This document shows positions 52,550 to 61,888 of a stretch of 64,000 nucleotides of DNA, one piece after another. Source of the DNA: CALNZV01 sp942491115 (GTDB lineage: Bacteria > Desulfobacterota > Desulfobacteria > Desulfobacterales > UBA5852); assembly GCA_942491115.1 (NCBI GenBank), contig CALNZV010000006.1:248001-312000 (forward strand), written 5' to 3'. Every line of letters begins with the position of its first letter. The first letter of the stretch is position 1. Under the pieces are notes generated by a model, which saw only the letters and a list, made by a program, of their open reading frames with translations, was not told where the DNA came from and made no database searches. The translations under genes were made by a program, and so were the position numbers.

Positions 52550-52965
52550 AAAAAATCAAGATCGTTCTGGCGATACTTATCCTGGCTTTTATCGGCATCG
52601 TGATTTTTCAAAACCAGGGGTTCTTCCTCACCAAGCAGGCCATCGGATTAAACCTTTGGGTCACCGACCCTTACACCACTCCCGACGTCCATGTCGCCGT
52701 TATCTTTGCGGCATGCTTCATGGCCGGGCTGTTGATCGCCTATTTTTTCGGATTGTTCGAACAGTTCCGAAAAAACAAAATCCTCAAACAACTCAATGCC
52801 ACCGTCGATTCCCAGCAAAAGGAAATTTCATCCCTCAAGATGGAGCTAGAGGCCGCGAAGGCAGCCCTGACGATGGCCCCCGGGGAGGAGCCTCCAACCG
52901 AGATCGCTGATGACGCCGAGAAAACCCAACCGCTGGATGAAGCGATCGATTCAACCGACCGATAG
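52546..52965 (+). CDS. LapA-domain (DUF1049) membrane protein
   Basis: A 139-residue protein starting at ATG 52546, overlapping the HIT stop. Two membrane helices (IVLAILILAFIGIVIFQNQ; VAVIFAACFMAGLLIAYFFGLF) frame a short loop, followed by a coiled coil (QLNATVDSQQKEISSLKMELEAAKAAL) and acidic tail. This is the LapA/DUF1049 layout; such proteins sit in the inner membrane, often coupled with lipopolysaccharide assembly. Here it precedes mutS. Confidence 0.85.
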   Translation: MKKIKIVLAILILAFIGIVIFQNQGFFLTKQAIGLNLWVTDPYTTPDVHVAVIFAACFMAGLLIAYFFGLFEQFRKNKILKQLNATVDSQQKEISSLKMELEAAKAALTMAPGEEPPTEIADDAEKTQPLDEAIDSTDR

Positions 52966-53050
52966 TGTTTCGATCCAGGACGGTTAGACGGGGTTTTCCT
53001 ATGAGTGGAGACCCACTGGATCCGGATTGGTATACCCCTTCTGTTTGTCC

Positions 53051-55651
53051 ATGAATCCAACCAAACTCACCCCCATGCTCAAGCAATACTTGTCCATCAA
53101 GGAGGACTATCCCGATGCGATTTTGCTCTACCGGATGGGGGATTTCTACGAAATGTTCTTCACCGATGCGGAGGTGGCCTCCCGGGTGCTCGAGATTACC
53201 CTGACCTCACGCAACAAGAGTGATGACAAACCCATCCCCATGTGCGGCGTTCCCTATCGGGCCGTCCAGGGCTACATCTCCCGGCTGATCGAAAACGGTC
53301 ATCGCGTTGCCATTTGCGATCAGGTGGAGGACCCCGCCAAGGCCAAAGGTATCGTCAAACGCGAGGTGGTCCGGGTGATCACTCCCGGCATGATTGTGGA
53401 AAATGAGTTTTTAGATGCCACGGTTCCCAATTATGTCATGGCCTTGAGCCAAATCGGAGACGGGGCGGGGCTTGCCTATCTCGACATCTCCACGGGCACC
53501 TTCCGGCTGACCGAGGACCCGGACGAGCAGTCGATATTGAGCGAGGCCCAGAGGGTCAACCCCAAGGAGATCCTGATTCCCGAGGACCAGCGCCATCTGT
53601 CCTTTATCCGGAAAGCCGAGGCGGCGTTTCCCGAAACGGCCGTCACTTTCCTGGAGGACGGGGCCTTCGATCCGGTGCGGTCCAGAGAACGGTTGCTGAA
53701 TCTCATGGGGACCCTGTCTCTCGAAGGATTCGGCATTGAGGGTCAGCGGGCCGGCGTCAGTGCCGCCGGCGCCCTGGCATTCTATTTGGGGGAAACCCAG
53801 AAGCAGCCGATCGAGCATATTACCGGAATCGAAACCTACCGGTTGTCCAACTACCTTTGGGTGGATGACCGCAGTTGCCAGAATCTGGAACTGTTGGCCA
53901 ACATCCGGACGGGATCCAAGCAGGGCACGTTGTTGAGTGTCATCGACCGGACCGTGACCGCCATGGGCGGTCGGCTGATCCGACAATGGCTTCGATACCC
54001 GCTGATGGACATCGTCAGGATTTCCGGCCGCCAGGATGCAGTGGCGGAGGCGCTCGAGAACCGGCCGGTGCGGGTCGAACTCAGGGACGCTCTGACATCG
54101 GTCCACGATATGGAGCGGCTCCGAAGCAAGATTGCCATGGGCCACGGCAATGCCCGCGATCTGTTGGCTCTCAAATCGTCGCTTCAGGCATTGCCAGGGA
54201 TTCTATCCGTGACGACGGGGCTTGCCTCTGCCTTGTTTCATCCAAATTTCGATCCGGAAATGCTCTATGAATTGGCCGGCACTCTGGAGGCTGCCATCCG
54301 GGAGGATGCACCGCCGACCATCAACGAAGGCAGCATGATCAAACCCGGCTTTCATCAGGATCTCGATGAATTGATTCGGATCAGCAGAGATGCCAAGGGG
54401 TGGCTGGCGGAGCTCGAAACCCGGGAAAAAGAGGTCACTGGGATTGGTGCCTTAAAAGTACGTTTCAACAAGGTTTTCGGGTATTTTCTGGAAGTCCCCA
54501 AGGGCCGTGCAGAGGAAGTGCCGGCCCACTATGTCCGAAAACAAACCCTGGTCAACGCCGAACGCTACATCACCGATGAACTGAAGACCTTCGAGAACAA
54601 GGCGCTCAATGCAGAAGAGCGGCGGGCCACCCTGGAGTATGACATTTTTCTGGGTCTCAGACAGGAAGTGATGACCCGCCATCACGCGATTCTTCAGGCT
54701 GCCCGATTCCTGGCTGAGCTCGACTGTCTTTTAGGGCTTGCCGAGATTGCCGAGAGCCAGCACTATTGCCGTCCGACAATCGGGACCGACGGGGTCATCG
54801 AATTGGAAGCCTCCCGCCATCCGGTCATCGAAAAGGTCGTGGCCGGCGAACGGTTCGTGCCCAACACCATCCGTCTGGACAACGATAACGAACAGGTGCT
54901 TGTCATCACGGGCCCCAATATGGCGGGGAAATCCACCGTTTTGCGCCAGGTTGCCCTGACGGTCATTCTTGCCCAGATGGGGTCCTTCGTGCCGGCGGAA
55001 AAGGCGTCAGTAGCTCTGACGGACCGAATTTTCACTCGGGTCGGGGCGTTGGACAACCTTTCCCAGGGGCAAAGCACTTTTCTGGTGGAAATGCAGGAGA
55101 CGGCCAACATTGTAAACAATGCCTCTGAGAGCAGCTTGGTGGTACTGGATGAAATCGGGAGGGGAACCAGCACCTTCGACGGACTAAGCATTGCGTGGGC
55201 CGTGGCCGAATATCTCCATGACCTCCGGGGGGCCGGGGTAAAGACCCTTTTTGCCACCCATTATCATGAATTGACCGAACTGGCGATCCGCCTGCCTCGG
55301 GTGAAAAACTACCATTTTGCCGTCAAAGAATGGAATGATGATATCATCTTTTTACGGAAACTGGTTGATGGCGGGACCAATCGCAGCTACGGTATTCAGG
55401 TGGCGAGGTTGGCCGGCATCCCCGCTCCCGTAATCGAGCGATCGAAAGTGATTCTCGCCGGCATTGAAAACGGAAAGAAGATCAGCCGGTCCGGATCCGA
55501 AACCAGCGCGAGACAAACGCAGTTGGGGCTTTTTCGACACCAGGAAGAGGAACTGGTCGACAACCTTAAACGACTGGATGTCACCCGAATGACGCCCATG
55601 GACGCCATGAACTGGCTGAGCGATCTGGTTGACAAGGCCAAGGCCATTTAG
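53051..55651 (+). CDS. mutS: DNA mismatch repair protein MutS
   Basis: An 866-residue protein. ATG 53051 gives the usual beginning NPTKLTPMLKQYLSIKEDYPDAILLYRMGDFYEMF, with the mismatch-reading Phe-x-Glu in DFYEMF. Later come the connector, the lever and clamp helices, and the ATPase: GPNMAGKST (Walker A), STFLVEMQETANI, DEIGRGTSTFDGL (Walker B) and ATHYHEL. Full-length and intact. No good ribosome site lies before 53051 and translation may start at TTG 53027. Confidence 0.97.
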   Translation: MNPTKLTPMLKQYLSIKEDYPDAILLYRMGDFYEMFFTDAEVASRVLEITLTSRNKSDDKPIPMCGVPYRAVQGYISRLIENGHRVAICDQVEDPAKAKGIVKREVVRVITPGMIVENEFLDATVPNYVMALSQIGDGAGLAYLDISTGTFRLTEDPDEQSILSEAQRVNPKEILIPEDQRHLSFIRKAEAAFPETAVTFLEDGAFDPVRSRERLLNLMGTLSLEGFGIEGQRAGVSAAGALAFYLGETQKQPIEHITGIETYRLSNYLWVDDRSCQNLELLANIRTGSKQGTLLSVIDRTVTAMGGRLIRQWLRYPLMDIVRISGRQDAVAEALENRPVRVELRDALTSVHDMERLRSKIAMGHGNARDLLALKSSLQALPGILSVTTGLASALFHPNFDPEMLYELAGTLEAAIREDAPPTINEGSMIKPGFHQDLDELIRISRDAKGWLAELETREKEVTGIGALKVRFNKVFGYFLEVPKGRAEEVPAHYVRKQTLVNAERYITDELKTFENKALNAEERRATLEYDIFLGLRQEVMTRHHAILQAARFLAELDCLLGLAEIAESQHYCRPTIGTDGVIELEASRHPVIEKVVAGERFVPNTIRLDNDNEQVLVITGPNMAGKSTVLRQVALTVILAQMGSFVPAEKASVALTDRIFTRVGALDNLSQGQSTFLVEMQETANIVNNASESSLVVLDEIGRGTSTFDGLSIAWAVAEYLHDLRGAGVKTLFATHYHELTELAIRLPRVKNYHFAVKEWNDDIIFLRKLVDGGTNRSYGIQVARLAGIPAPVIERSKVILAGIENGKKISRSGSETSARQTQLGLFRHQEEELVDNLKRLDVTRMTPMDAMNWLSDLVDKAKAI

Positions 55652-55658
55652 AGGGACA

Positions 55659-57701
55659 ATGAGGTTTCTTGCGCGACCCATCATAACCGGCGTCATTCTG
55701 ATTGGACTGATCGGCGCCATTGGGGCCCCCCCGGCGCTGACGGCCACCGTCAAGGACTCGTTCTTTCAGGCCGACAATGCTTACCGCAGTCTCCTGAAAT
55801 CCCCCACTCGACAAAAATACCGTGAGCATTGGTTCAATGTGATCCGTCGGTTCGATCAGGTGTTCCGTATGGACCCCGACGGTCAATGGGCTGCAGCAAG
55901 CCTTTATAAAATGGGTGAGCTTTACAAGGGAATGTACCGGTATTCTTATAAAAAAGAGGATATTCAAGAAGCTAGGGATATCTTCGAGAGAATCGTCAGG
56001 CGGTTTCCCCGAAGCGCATACCGGCACAAGGCGTTGGCCGAGTTGAAGGCCATGAAGGAGACCAAATTCGTCGTTTCGTCATCGCCCCCGGCGACTAGTA
56101 ATCCGCCGCGAACATCCCCGGCCCATCAGCGGGCCTATGAAACCGCTGAGAAATGCGCCCAGCGGCTGGCGGTCAACAAACGGAGGGAAAAACACCGGGA
56201 TATCTGGCTCGAGTGCATCGAGCAGTACGAAAAAATAGCCGACCACGCGTCCGGCCATTCGATAGCCGCCGCCTCCCTGTTCAAGGCCGGCGGCCTTTAT
56301 CTGGATCTCTATAGTTATTCCCGCTCATCGACGGACAAGGAAAAAGGCGACGCGTATCTCGAGCGGGTCAAGAGCGACTATCCCAACAGCCGCTATCGGC
56401 CAATGGCCGAGGCCAGACTGGGAGAGCGCTCCGAGGTCCCGGACGCCCCGCCGTCGTCACCTTCGGATCCGGTGGCGGCGTTGATCGACGAAGAAACGTC
56501 GGGTGGGAAAGGGGGGCAGGGAGGCACATCTCCGGCAGCGGCGAGAATGGGAGGAATGAGACGGGTGACGGGACTGCGATTTTGGTCCAACCCAAGCTAC
56601 ACCCGGGTGGTCATCGACGCCGATAACAAAACCCCGTATTTTCATCATTTGCTCAAAAAGGACCCAAATCTCAAAAAACCCCAACGACTTTATGTCGATA
56701 TCAGCAACACCCGGATGGGGAAGGACATTCCAAAACTCATCGATATCAACGACAACCTCCTGATTGCAACCCGGGCCGGGCAGTTTGCGCCAGACACTGT
56801 AAGGGTTGTTGTCGATATAAAGTCATTCCGAACATATAAGATATTTTCTCTCATGAATCCGTTTAGGATCATCATTGATGTCTGGGGGGATGACAGCTCC
56901 ACGGTTGCCTCCCGGTCGGGTCCGGCGGTCGTCCTCCCCAAAAACGGCAAGATGCCCCCTGGAGCCCTTGCCAAGCAGTTGGCGTTGGGGGTGAGACGAA
57001 TCGTCGTCGATCCTGGACACGGGGGAAAGGATCCGGGGGCGCTTGGGTATCTGAAGGGGGTGAAAGAAAAGGACATCACCCTGTCGATCAGTAAAAAGGT
57101 TTCCAAAAAGCTGCGGGAGCAACTGGGCTATGAAGTCCTCATGACCCGGTCCAGGGACGTTTACCTGACCCTGGAGGAGCGGACGGCATTCGCCAATACC
57201 AAAAACGCCGATCTGTTCATTTCCATCCACACCAACGCTCACCGGAACCGCGATGCCCATGGGGTGGAAACCTATTTTCTGAACCTGGCCACCGACGACG
57301 ATGCCATCCGGGTGGCCGCCATGGAAAATGCCACTTCCGCCAAAAACATCAGCGATCTCCAGACCATTTTGACCGATCTCATGCAGAATGCCAAAATCAA
57401 CGAATCCAGCAGGCTGGCGGCTAGTGTCCAGACGGCCATGTACGGCAAATTGAGGCGGCAGTACAAAGGGGTGAAAAATTTAGGGGTCAAGCAGGCTCCG
57501 TTTTACGTCCTGCTGGGCGCCCAGATGCCGGCCATTCTCGTGGAAACCTCCTTTATCAGCAACCCCCAGGAATGCAAGCGACTCGTGGACCCCCGCTATC
57601 AGGACCATCTGGCTGATGCCATCGTTGCAGGAATCCAGCACTATATCCGGGAGATGCAGCCATCGGCCTATTTCCGTTCACCGCCCCGGGGTCACTCCTG
57701 A
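55659..57701 (+). CDS. amiC: N-acetylmuramoyl-L-alanine amidase with AMIN domain
   Basis: A 680-residue periplasmic amidase: signal peptide (1-28), two tetratricopeptide-like segments (about 35-125 and 165-255), a linker, an AMIN domain (about 305-425: RRVTGLRFWSNPSYTRVVIDADN...PFRIIIDVWG), and a C-terminal Amidase_3 domain (about 447-665) with zinc ligands in VVDPGHGGKDPG, the Glu of GVKEKDITL and the His of FISIHTNAH, and the catalytic Glu of ILVETSFISN. It splits peptide from MurNAc, freeing daughter cells. AGAGGGAC precedes ATG 55659. Confidence 0.9.
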   Translation: MRFLARPIITGVILIGLIGAIGAPPALTATVKDSFFQADNAYRSLLKSPTRQKYREHWFNVIRRFDQVFRMDPDGQWAAASLYKMGELYKGMYRYSYKKEDIQEARDIFERIVRRFPRSAYRHKALAELKAMKETKFVVSSSPPATSNPPRTSPAHQRAYETAEKCAQRLAVNKRREKHRDIWLECIEQYEKIADHASGHSIAAASLFKAGGLYLDLYSYSRSSTDKEKGDAYLERVKSDYPNSRYRPMAEARLGERSEVPDAPPSSPSDPVAALIDEETSGGKGGQGGTSPAAARMGGMRRVTGLRFWSNPSYTRVVIDADNKTPYFHHLLKKDPNLKKPQRLYVDISNTRMGKDIPKLIDINDNLLIATRAGQFAPDTVRVVVDIKSFRTYKIFSLMNPFRIIIDVWGDDSSTVASRSGPAVVLPKNGKMPPGALAKQLALGVRRIVVDPGHGGKDPGALGYLKGVKEKDITLSISKKVSKKLREQLGYEVLMTRSRDVYLTLEERTAFANTKNADLFISIHTNAHRNRDAHGVETYFLNLATDDDAIRVAAMENATSAKNISDLQTILTDLMQNAKINESSRLAASVQTAMYGKLRRQYKGVKNLGVKQAPFYVLLGAQMPAILVETSFISNPQECKRLVDPRYQDHLADAIVAGIQHYIREMQPSAYFRSPPRGHS

Positions 57702-57767
57702 TGGCTGATTCAGACCGTCGGGAAAGGAGTCCCGACCGCCGCCCTATATCCGGAGTTGGGTGCTGAG

Positions 57768-58673
57768 GTGACAGGCAGTGGAGGGATAGCTGGAGACCGC
57801 CCTCGTCTACCCCCTTATGTCGTCATGGCTGTTGGCATTGCCGCGGTCTCCACGGGCGCCATTTTCGCCCGGCTGGCCGATGCCCATCCCATCGTCATCG
57901 CTGCCTATCGCGTTGGAATTGCGGCCGTCCTGCTCTGCCCCTTGGCCCTGTGGAAAGCCCGAGACGAACTGAGACGGGTCCGACCGGGCTCTCTTGCCCT
58001 GGCTGCGGTATCCGGGGGGGTTCTTGCCCTTCACTTCGCCACCTGGATTTCCTCCTTGTCTTTCACGTCAGTGGCCAACAGTGTTGTTTTGGTCAACACA
58101 AATCCCCTCTGGGTCGCACTCTTGACCCCCCTGTTTACCCGTGACACCATCAGCAAGAGGGTGCGGCTCGGCATCGCTGCCAGCCTTCTGGGCGCCGTTG
58201 TGATCGGCGCCGGAGACTTTCACACGGATCCCGGCACCCTTATAGGGGACGGGCTCGCCATTCTTGGAAGCATCTGCGCTGCCATTTATTTGTTGATCGG
58301 CAGACGGCTCAGAGCACGGCTGTCTCTGATGGCCTATATCCTGATCTGTTACGGAGGGGCTGCACTGGTGCTCTGGGTCATGGTGCTTCTTCTCCGACTT
58401 CCGGTATCCGGGTTTTCCCCCACCACGTGGGGAGCCTTTATGGGGATGGCCCTGCTCTCCCAGCTTGCCGGTCACAGCTGCTACAACTGGGCGCTGAAAT
58501 GGGTCAGTGCCAGCGCCGTTGCAGTGAGCCTCCTCGGAGAACCCGTCGGCGCGTCGATCCTGGCCTATTTTCTCTTCGGAGAGGCTTTGGGCATACCGAC
58601 GGTGGTCGGCGGTGTCCTGATTTTGAGCGGTATCTACCTGTCGGCCTCTGATTCTGCCCAAGACGGTCAATGA
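57768..58673 (+). CDS. EamA/DMT-family transporter
   Basis: About 300 residues with ten transmembrane helices in two EamA repeats. Typical pieces: AVSTGAIFARLADAHPIVIAAYRVGIAAVLL, TSVANSVVLVNTNPLWVALLTPLF, and in repeat 2 VSASAVAVSLLGEPVGASILAYFLFGEALG. The start is uncertain: GTG 57768 (GGAG 11 bases upstream), TTG 57756 or ATG 57825. Exporter of metabolites; substrate unknown. Confidence 0.85.
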   Translation: MTGSGGIAGDRPRLPPYVVMAVGIAAVSTGAIFARLADAHPIVIAAYRVGIAAVLLCPLALWKARDELRRVRPGSLALAAVSGGVLALHFATWISSLSFTSVANSVVLVNTNPLWVALLTPLFTRDTISKRVRLGIAASLLGAVVIGAGDFHTDPGTLIGDGLAILGSICAAIYLLIGRRLRARLSLMAYILICYGGAALVLWVMVLLLRLPVSGFSPTTWGAFMGMALLSQLAGHSCYNWALKWVSASAVAVSLLGEPVGASILAYFLFGEALGIPTVVGGVLILSGIYLSASDSAQDGQ

Positions 58674-58792
58674 TGCGGGATACTCGCGGATGAACGACAG
58701 CAGGCGAATCGGATGCTTGCAGTCCCTTTGGGCGATACGCTATATATTCACCTTCAACACTGGCGATCATCAGAAACCATGGAGAGATTCCA

Positions 58793-59584
58793 ATGGACTA
58801 CGAGACCATCTTGTTTACCGTCGACAGGGGAATTGCCACCATTTCCTTCAACCGTCCGAAATCCCTCAATGCCCTTAGCTCAGGGCTTTTGTCGGAATTC
58901 ACCCAGGCCCTCGACGCCGTCGAGACCGACCCCGGTGTCCGTGTCCTCGTCCTCACCGGTGTCGGCGACAGGGCTTTTGTCGCCGGCGCGGACATCACGG
59001 AAATCAACACCCTCAATGTCCTCCAGGCCAAGCTTTTTGCCCGCAAGGGGCAGGAGGCCGTCTCGCGGCTCCAGGATCTGTCCATCCCCGTGATTGCCGC
59101 CGTCAACGGCTTTGCTCTCGGCGGAGGGTGCGAGATGGCCCTTGCCTGCGATTTCATTTACGCTGCGGAGTCGGCAAAATTCGGTTTGCCGGAGATCAAT
59201 CTCGGTATCATCCCCGGATTCGGCGGCACCCAGCGGCTCCCTCGTCGCATCAGCCCCGGCAGGGCGAAGGAAATGATCTTCACCGGCGCCATGATATCCG
59301 CCGCCGAGGCCGAAGCAATGGGACTTGCGAATCGGGTCTTTCCGGCGGATGAGCTGATGGCCGCGGTGACGGCCACTGCTGCCACGATCGCTTCCAAGGG
59401 GAGGGTCGCCCTGCGGGCGGCCAAGCAGGCCGTCAACACGGGGCTCAATGTGGATCTTGCCTCGGGGCTCTCCTTTGAAGCCGAGGCCTTTGCGATCTGC
59501 GTTGCCAGCGAAGATGCCAAGGAGGGGACGGACGCGTTCCTCAATAAGCGAAATGCCCAGTTCAAGGGGTCCTACGAGCAATGA
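58793..59584 (+). CDS. Enoyl-CoA hydratase/isomerase family protein (crotonase-like)
   Basis: A 263-residue enzyme. GGAGAG precedes the ATG. The first oxyanion-hole segment is FVAGADITE, and the catalytic glutamates lie in NGFALGGGCEMALACDF and FGLPEINLGIIPGFGGTQRLPR; both are present, so hydratase activity is expected. Closest in style to 3-hydroxybutyryl-CoA dehydratase (Crt). It would act in fatty acid, butyrate or aromatic CoA-thioester pathways. The leader promoter at 59593 begins 9 bases after its stop. Confidence 0.93.
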   Translation: MDYETILFTVDRGIATISFNRPKSLNALSSGLLSEFTQALDAVETDPGVRVLVLTGVGDRAFVAGADITEINTLNVLQAKLFARKGQEAVSRLQDLSIPVIAAVNGFALGGGCEMALACDFIYAAESAKFGLPEINLGIIPGFGGTQRLPRRISPGRAKEMIFTGAMISAAEAEAMGLANRVFPADELMAAVTATAATIASKGRVALRAAKQAVNTGLNVDLASGLSFEAEAFAICVASEDAKEGTDAFLNKRNAQFKGSYEQ

Positions 59585-59592
59585 TTTTTTCC

Positions 59593-59621
59593 TTGACAAC
59601 GGACAAAGGCATTCGTTAGTT
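59593..59621 (+). promoter_or_regulatory. Promoter ahead of the Phe leader
   Basis: TTGACA (59593-59598), 17 bases, TTAGTT (59616-59621; TTAGTTTCT continues). Transcription would start near 59628, giving a leader of about 215 bases up to the terminator. Confidence 0.55.
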
Positions 59622-59649
59622 TCTGGGTCACTTTAACCGAAGAAATGGC

Positions 59650-59742
59650 ATGCGCATGCATAGGGGATTCCTCCACTTTTTCTTTTTCGGCTGGCTTGGG
59701 GGCTTTCGGTTTAGAAAGTCTACCCATGGGCGGCCTCGGTAG
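59650..59742 (+). CDS. Phenylalanine-rich leader peptide (30 aa)
   Basis: ATG 59650 to TAG 59740 encodes 30 residues. Seven Phe codons (residues 7, 10-13, 19 and 21, four in a row) fall within 15 codons, with one Trp at 15; this composition is like that of phe attenuator leaders such as PheL. A weak GAAG lies 7 bases before the ATG. The frame ends before the inverted repeat closes, and the peptide is followed by a terminator 68 bases later, as in amino-acid attenuators. An overlapping frame from ATG 59645 (55 aa) is less meaningful. Confidence 0.6.
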   Translation: MRMHRGFLHFFFFGWLGGFRFRKSTHGRPR

Positions 59743-59810
59743 GATCCTCCTCCATACAAGCCAACCATCATGGGTAGACTCACCCGGGAGTCAGCCCCAT
59801 GGGATTTTTT

Positions 59811-59844
59811 AGCTGCGGGCTGAACACCCCGCAGCTTTTTTTTT
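59811..59844 (+). terminator. Rho-independent terminator (attenuator) in the paaK leader
   Basis: AGCTGCGGG, an 8-base loop, CCCGCAGCT, then nine T. It is a perfect nine-pair stem. It lies 230 bases after the crotonase stop and 59 bases before paaK, so it can either end the leader transcript or be bypassed. Confidence 0.9.
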
Positions 59845-59902
59845 ACCTGCCGGACGGGGATTGTTCCCTGCCTGAGGAACATGTCGAGGGAGGAGGGAAG
59901 AG

Positions 59903-61204
59903 ATGATTTACGACATCGAGTACGAGACCATGCCCCGCGAGGCCTTGGAGGCCATTCAGCTGCGACGCCTGAAAAGCACGGTCGAGCGGGCTTACGCCAA
60001 TGTGCCGTTTTACCGGGGACAATTCGAGGCGGCGGGGATCACTCCCGGTGACATTTCCCGTCTGGACGACCTGAAACGGCTTCCCTTCACCACCAAGCAA
60101 GACCTGCGAGACAACTATCCCTTCGGCATGTTTGCGGTCCCCATGGAAAACGTGGTGCGGATCCATGCCTCTTCCGGCACAACCGGACAGCCGACCGTGG
60201 TCGGATACACGGCGCGTGATGTGGATACCTGGGCCGGACTCATGGCCCGATCGCTGATGGCCGGGGGTGCTACCCGAGGCGACATCATCCACAACGCATA
60301 TGGTTACGGACTGTTTACGGGAGGGCTGGGGGCCCACTACGGCGCCGAAAAACTCGGGGCCTCGGTCATCCCCGTGTCGGGAGGGAACACCAAGCGCCAG
60401 GTGGTGATCATGAAGGATTTCGGCCCGACGATTCTGACGGCCACACCGTCCTATGCGCTTCATCTGGCAGAGGTTGCCGAAGACATGGGGGTGTCCTTCC
60501 GGGAATTGAAGTTCAAGTACGGCATTTTCGGGGCTGAGCCGTGGTCGGAGAGCATGCGGGGAGAAATCGAAGATAAACTTGGGCTGGTGGCCGTTGACAT
60601 CTATGGTCTCAGTGAAGTCATCGGGCCCGGTGTCGCCATGGAGTGCCACGAGGCCAAGAAGGGGCTGCACATATTCGAAGATCATTTCATCCCGGAAATC
60701 ATCGACCCGGAAACCGGCGAGGTTCTCCCCTATGGTGAAACCGGCGAACTGGTGTTCACGTCCATCACCAAAGAGGCCTTTCCGGTGATTCGATACCGCA
60801 CCCGGGACATTACCTCCCTGAATCCGGAACCCTGTGTCTGCGGTCGTACCATCGCTCGCATGAAAAAAGTCAGCGGTCGATCCGATGACATGCTGATCAT
60901 TCGGGGCGTCAACGTCTTCCCCTCCCAGATTGAAAGTGTTCTGATGGAGATGAATAACGTGGAACCCCATTACCAGCTGGTCGTTGACCGTGAGGGGCAG
61001 CTCGACATCCTGACGGTTATGGTCGAAGTATCCGAAGCCATGTTCTCCGACGAAGTGAAAACCCTTCAGGGTATGGAGAAAGAAATCACAAAAAATATCA
61101 AAGACTATTTAGGCGTTTCCGCTAAAGTGAAACTGGTGGAGCCGAAAGCGATTGCACGCAGCCAGGGAAAAGCGGTGCGGGTCGTCGACAACCGGAAGAT
61201 TTAA
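59903..61204 (+). CDS. paaK: Phenylacetate-CoA ligase
   Basis: A 433-residue adenylate-forming ligase, the length of PaaK. Motifs: ASSGTTGQPTVVGYT (ATP phosphate loop), YGLSE (adenine), YRTRDIT and GRSDDMLIIRGVNVFPSQIE (hinge), and a C-terminal Lys in SQGKAVRVVDNRK. It makes phenylacetyl-CoA or the CoA esters of other aryl acids. GGAGGGAAGAG precedes the ATG. The following ACT gene and LIV transporter form one operon, an arrangement common in Desulfobacterota with indolepyruvate oxidoreductases. It may activate aryl acids for reductive carboxylation to aromatic amino acids, or degrade them. Confidence 0.94.
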   Translation: MIYDIEYETMPREALEAIQLRRLKSTVERAYANVPFYRGQFEAAGITPGDISRLDDLKRLPFTTKQDLRDNYPFGMFAVPMENVVRIHASSGTTGQPTVVGYTARDVDTWAGLMARSLMAGGATRGDIIHNAYGYGLFTGGLGAHYGAEKLGASVIPVSGGNTKRQVVIMKDFGPTILTATPSYALHLAEVAEDMGVSFRELKFKYGIFGAEPWSESMRGEIEDKLGLVAVDIYGLSEVIGPGVAMECHEAKKGLHIFEDHFIPEIIDPETGEVLPYGETGELVFTSITKEAFPVIRYRTRDITSLNPEPCVCGRTIARMKKVSGRSDDMLIIRGVNVFPSQIESVLMEMNNVEPHYQLVVDREGQLDILTVMVEVSEAMFSDEVKTLQGMEKEITKNIKDYLGVSAKVKLVEPKAIARSQGKAVRVVDNRKI

Positions 61205-61310
61205 CGACGGGTCAGCCCGAGCAGGTGCGGTCGAATCCGATTCCTCCGCCTGATGGACTCCACGTCCCATTCAGGTGGGATTGCGAAAACGTCAATCTGA
61301 GGAGGCAACC

Positions 61311-61742
61311 ATGCGAGCAGAACAAATATCCGTCTTTCTCGAAAACAAGGCCGGCCGGCTGTGCGAAGTCACGGGCGTTCTTGCCCAGGCGAAGGTCAAC
61401 ATCCGGGCCCTGGCATTGGCCGATACGTCGGATTTCGGGGTATTGCGGTTGATTGTGGACGATACCGAAAACGCCAAGAATGTCCTGAAAAAGGCGGGAT
61501 TTACGGTGGGAAAAACCGATGTCCTCGCGGTCGAGGTCCCCGACCGTCCCGGGGGGCTGCACCATATCCTCAATCTTCTTCAGTCCTCCCGCATCAATGT
61601 TGAATACATGTACGCTTTTGTTCAGCAGAGCGGCAGCAATGCCGTCATGATTTTCCGTTTTGACAATACCGACGATGCGCTCAAAGTCATTCAAGAAAAC
61701 GGCTTGAGGGTAATCGACGGCAAGACCCTCTACAGCATGTAA
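61311..61742 (+). CDS. Tandem ACT-domain protein
   Basis: A 143-residue protein starting at ATG 61311 with GAGGAGG upstream. Two ACT domains: residues 4-66 (ISVFLENKAGRLCEVTGVLAQAKVNIRALALADTSDFGVLRLIV) and 71-140 (DVLAVEVPDRPGGLHHILNLLQSSRINVEYMYAF). Each has the Gly turn that binds an amino acid. It is likely a sensor of an aromatic or branched amino acid acting on the PaaK/LIV system. It follows paaK by about 105 bases. Confidence 0.9.
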   Translation: MRAEQISVFLENKAGRLCEVTGVLAQAKVNIRALALADTSDFGVLRLIVDDTENAKNVLKKAGFTVGKTDVLAVEVPDRPGGLHHILNLLQSSRINVEYMYAFVQQSGSNAVMIFRFDNTDDALKVIQENGLRVIDGKTLYSM

Positions 61743-61888
61743 AGGCTCGATGTACTGTTCACCAGCGCTTCCCTCGGTGCTCGATGGATCACGGATATGG
61801 CCGGAAGGCCTTTTCCCGGCACCGAGCGGGCGGATACGAAACTCACCGGTCGATCCGGTGGCCACAGACCAGGATGAAGGAGGTCAAG

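Larger units (their letters stand above)
59585..59902. other. Leader region of the paaK operon
   Basis: Holds, in order, a promoter (59593-59621), a Phe-rich leader peptide frame (59650-59742), a 12-base inverted repeat (59717-59728 with 59769-59780), a rho-independent terminator (59811-59844), a small hairpin TGTTCC/GGAACA (59862-59881) and the paaK ribosome site GGAGGGAAGAG. Alternative pairings GGGGCT 59699-59704 with AGCCCC 59793-59798, and CAGCCC 59792-59797 with GGGCTG 59817-59822, would let translation of the leader decide on termination. Confidence 0.6.

Noticed and set aside
59645..59811. 55-codon frame overlapping the Phe leader
   Set aside because: Starts 5 bases earlier in another frame and runs into the terminator; no better ribosome site and no amino-acid bias.
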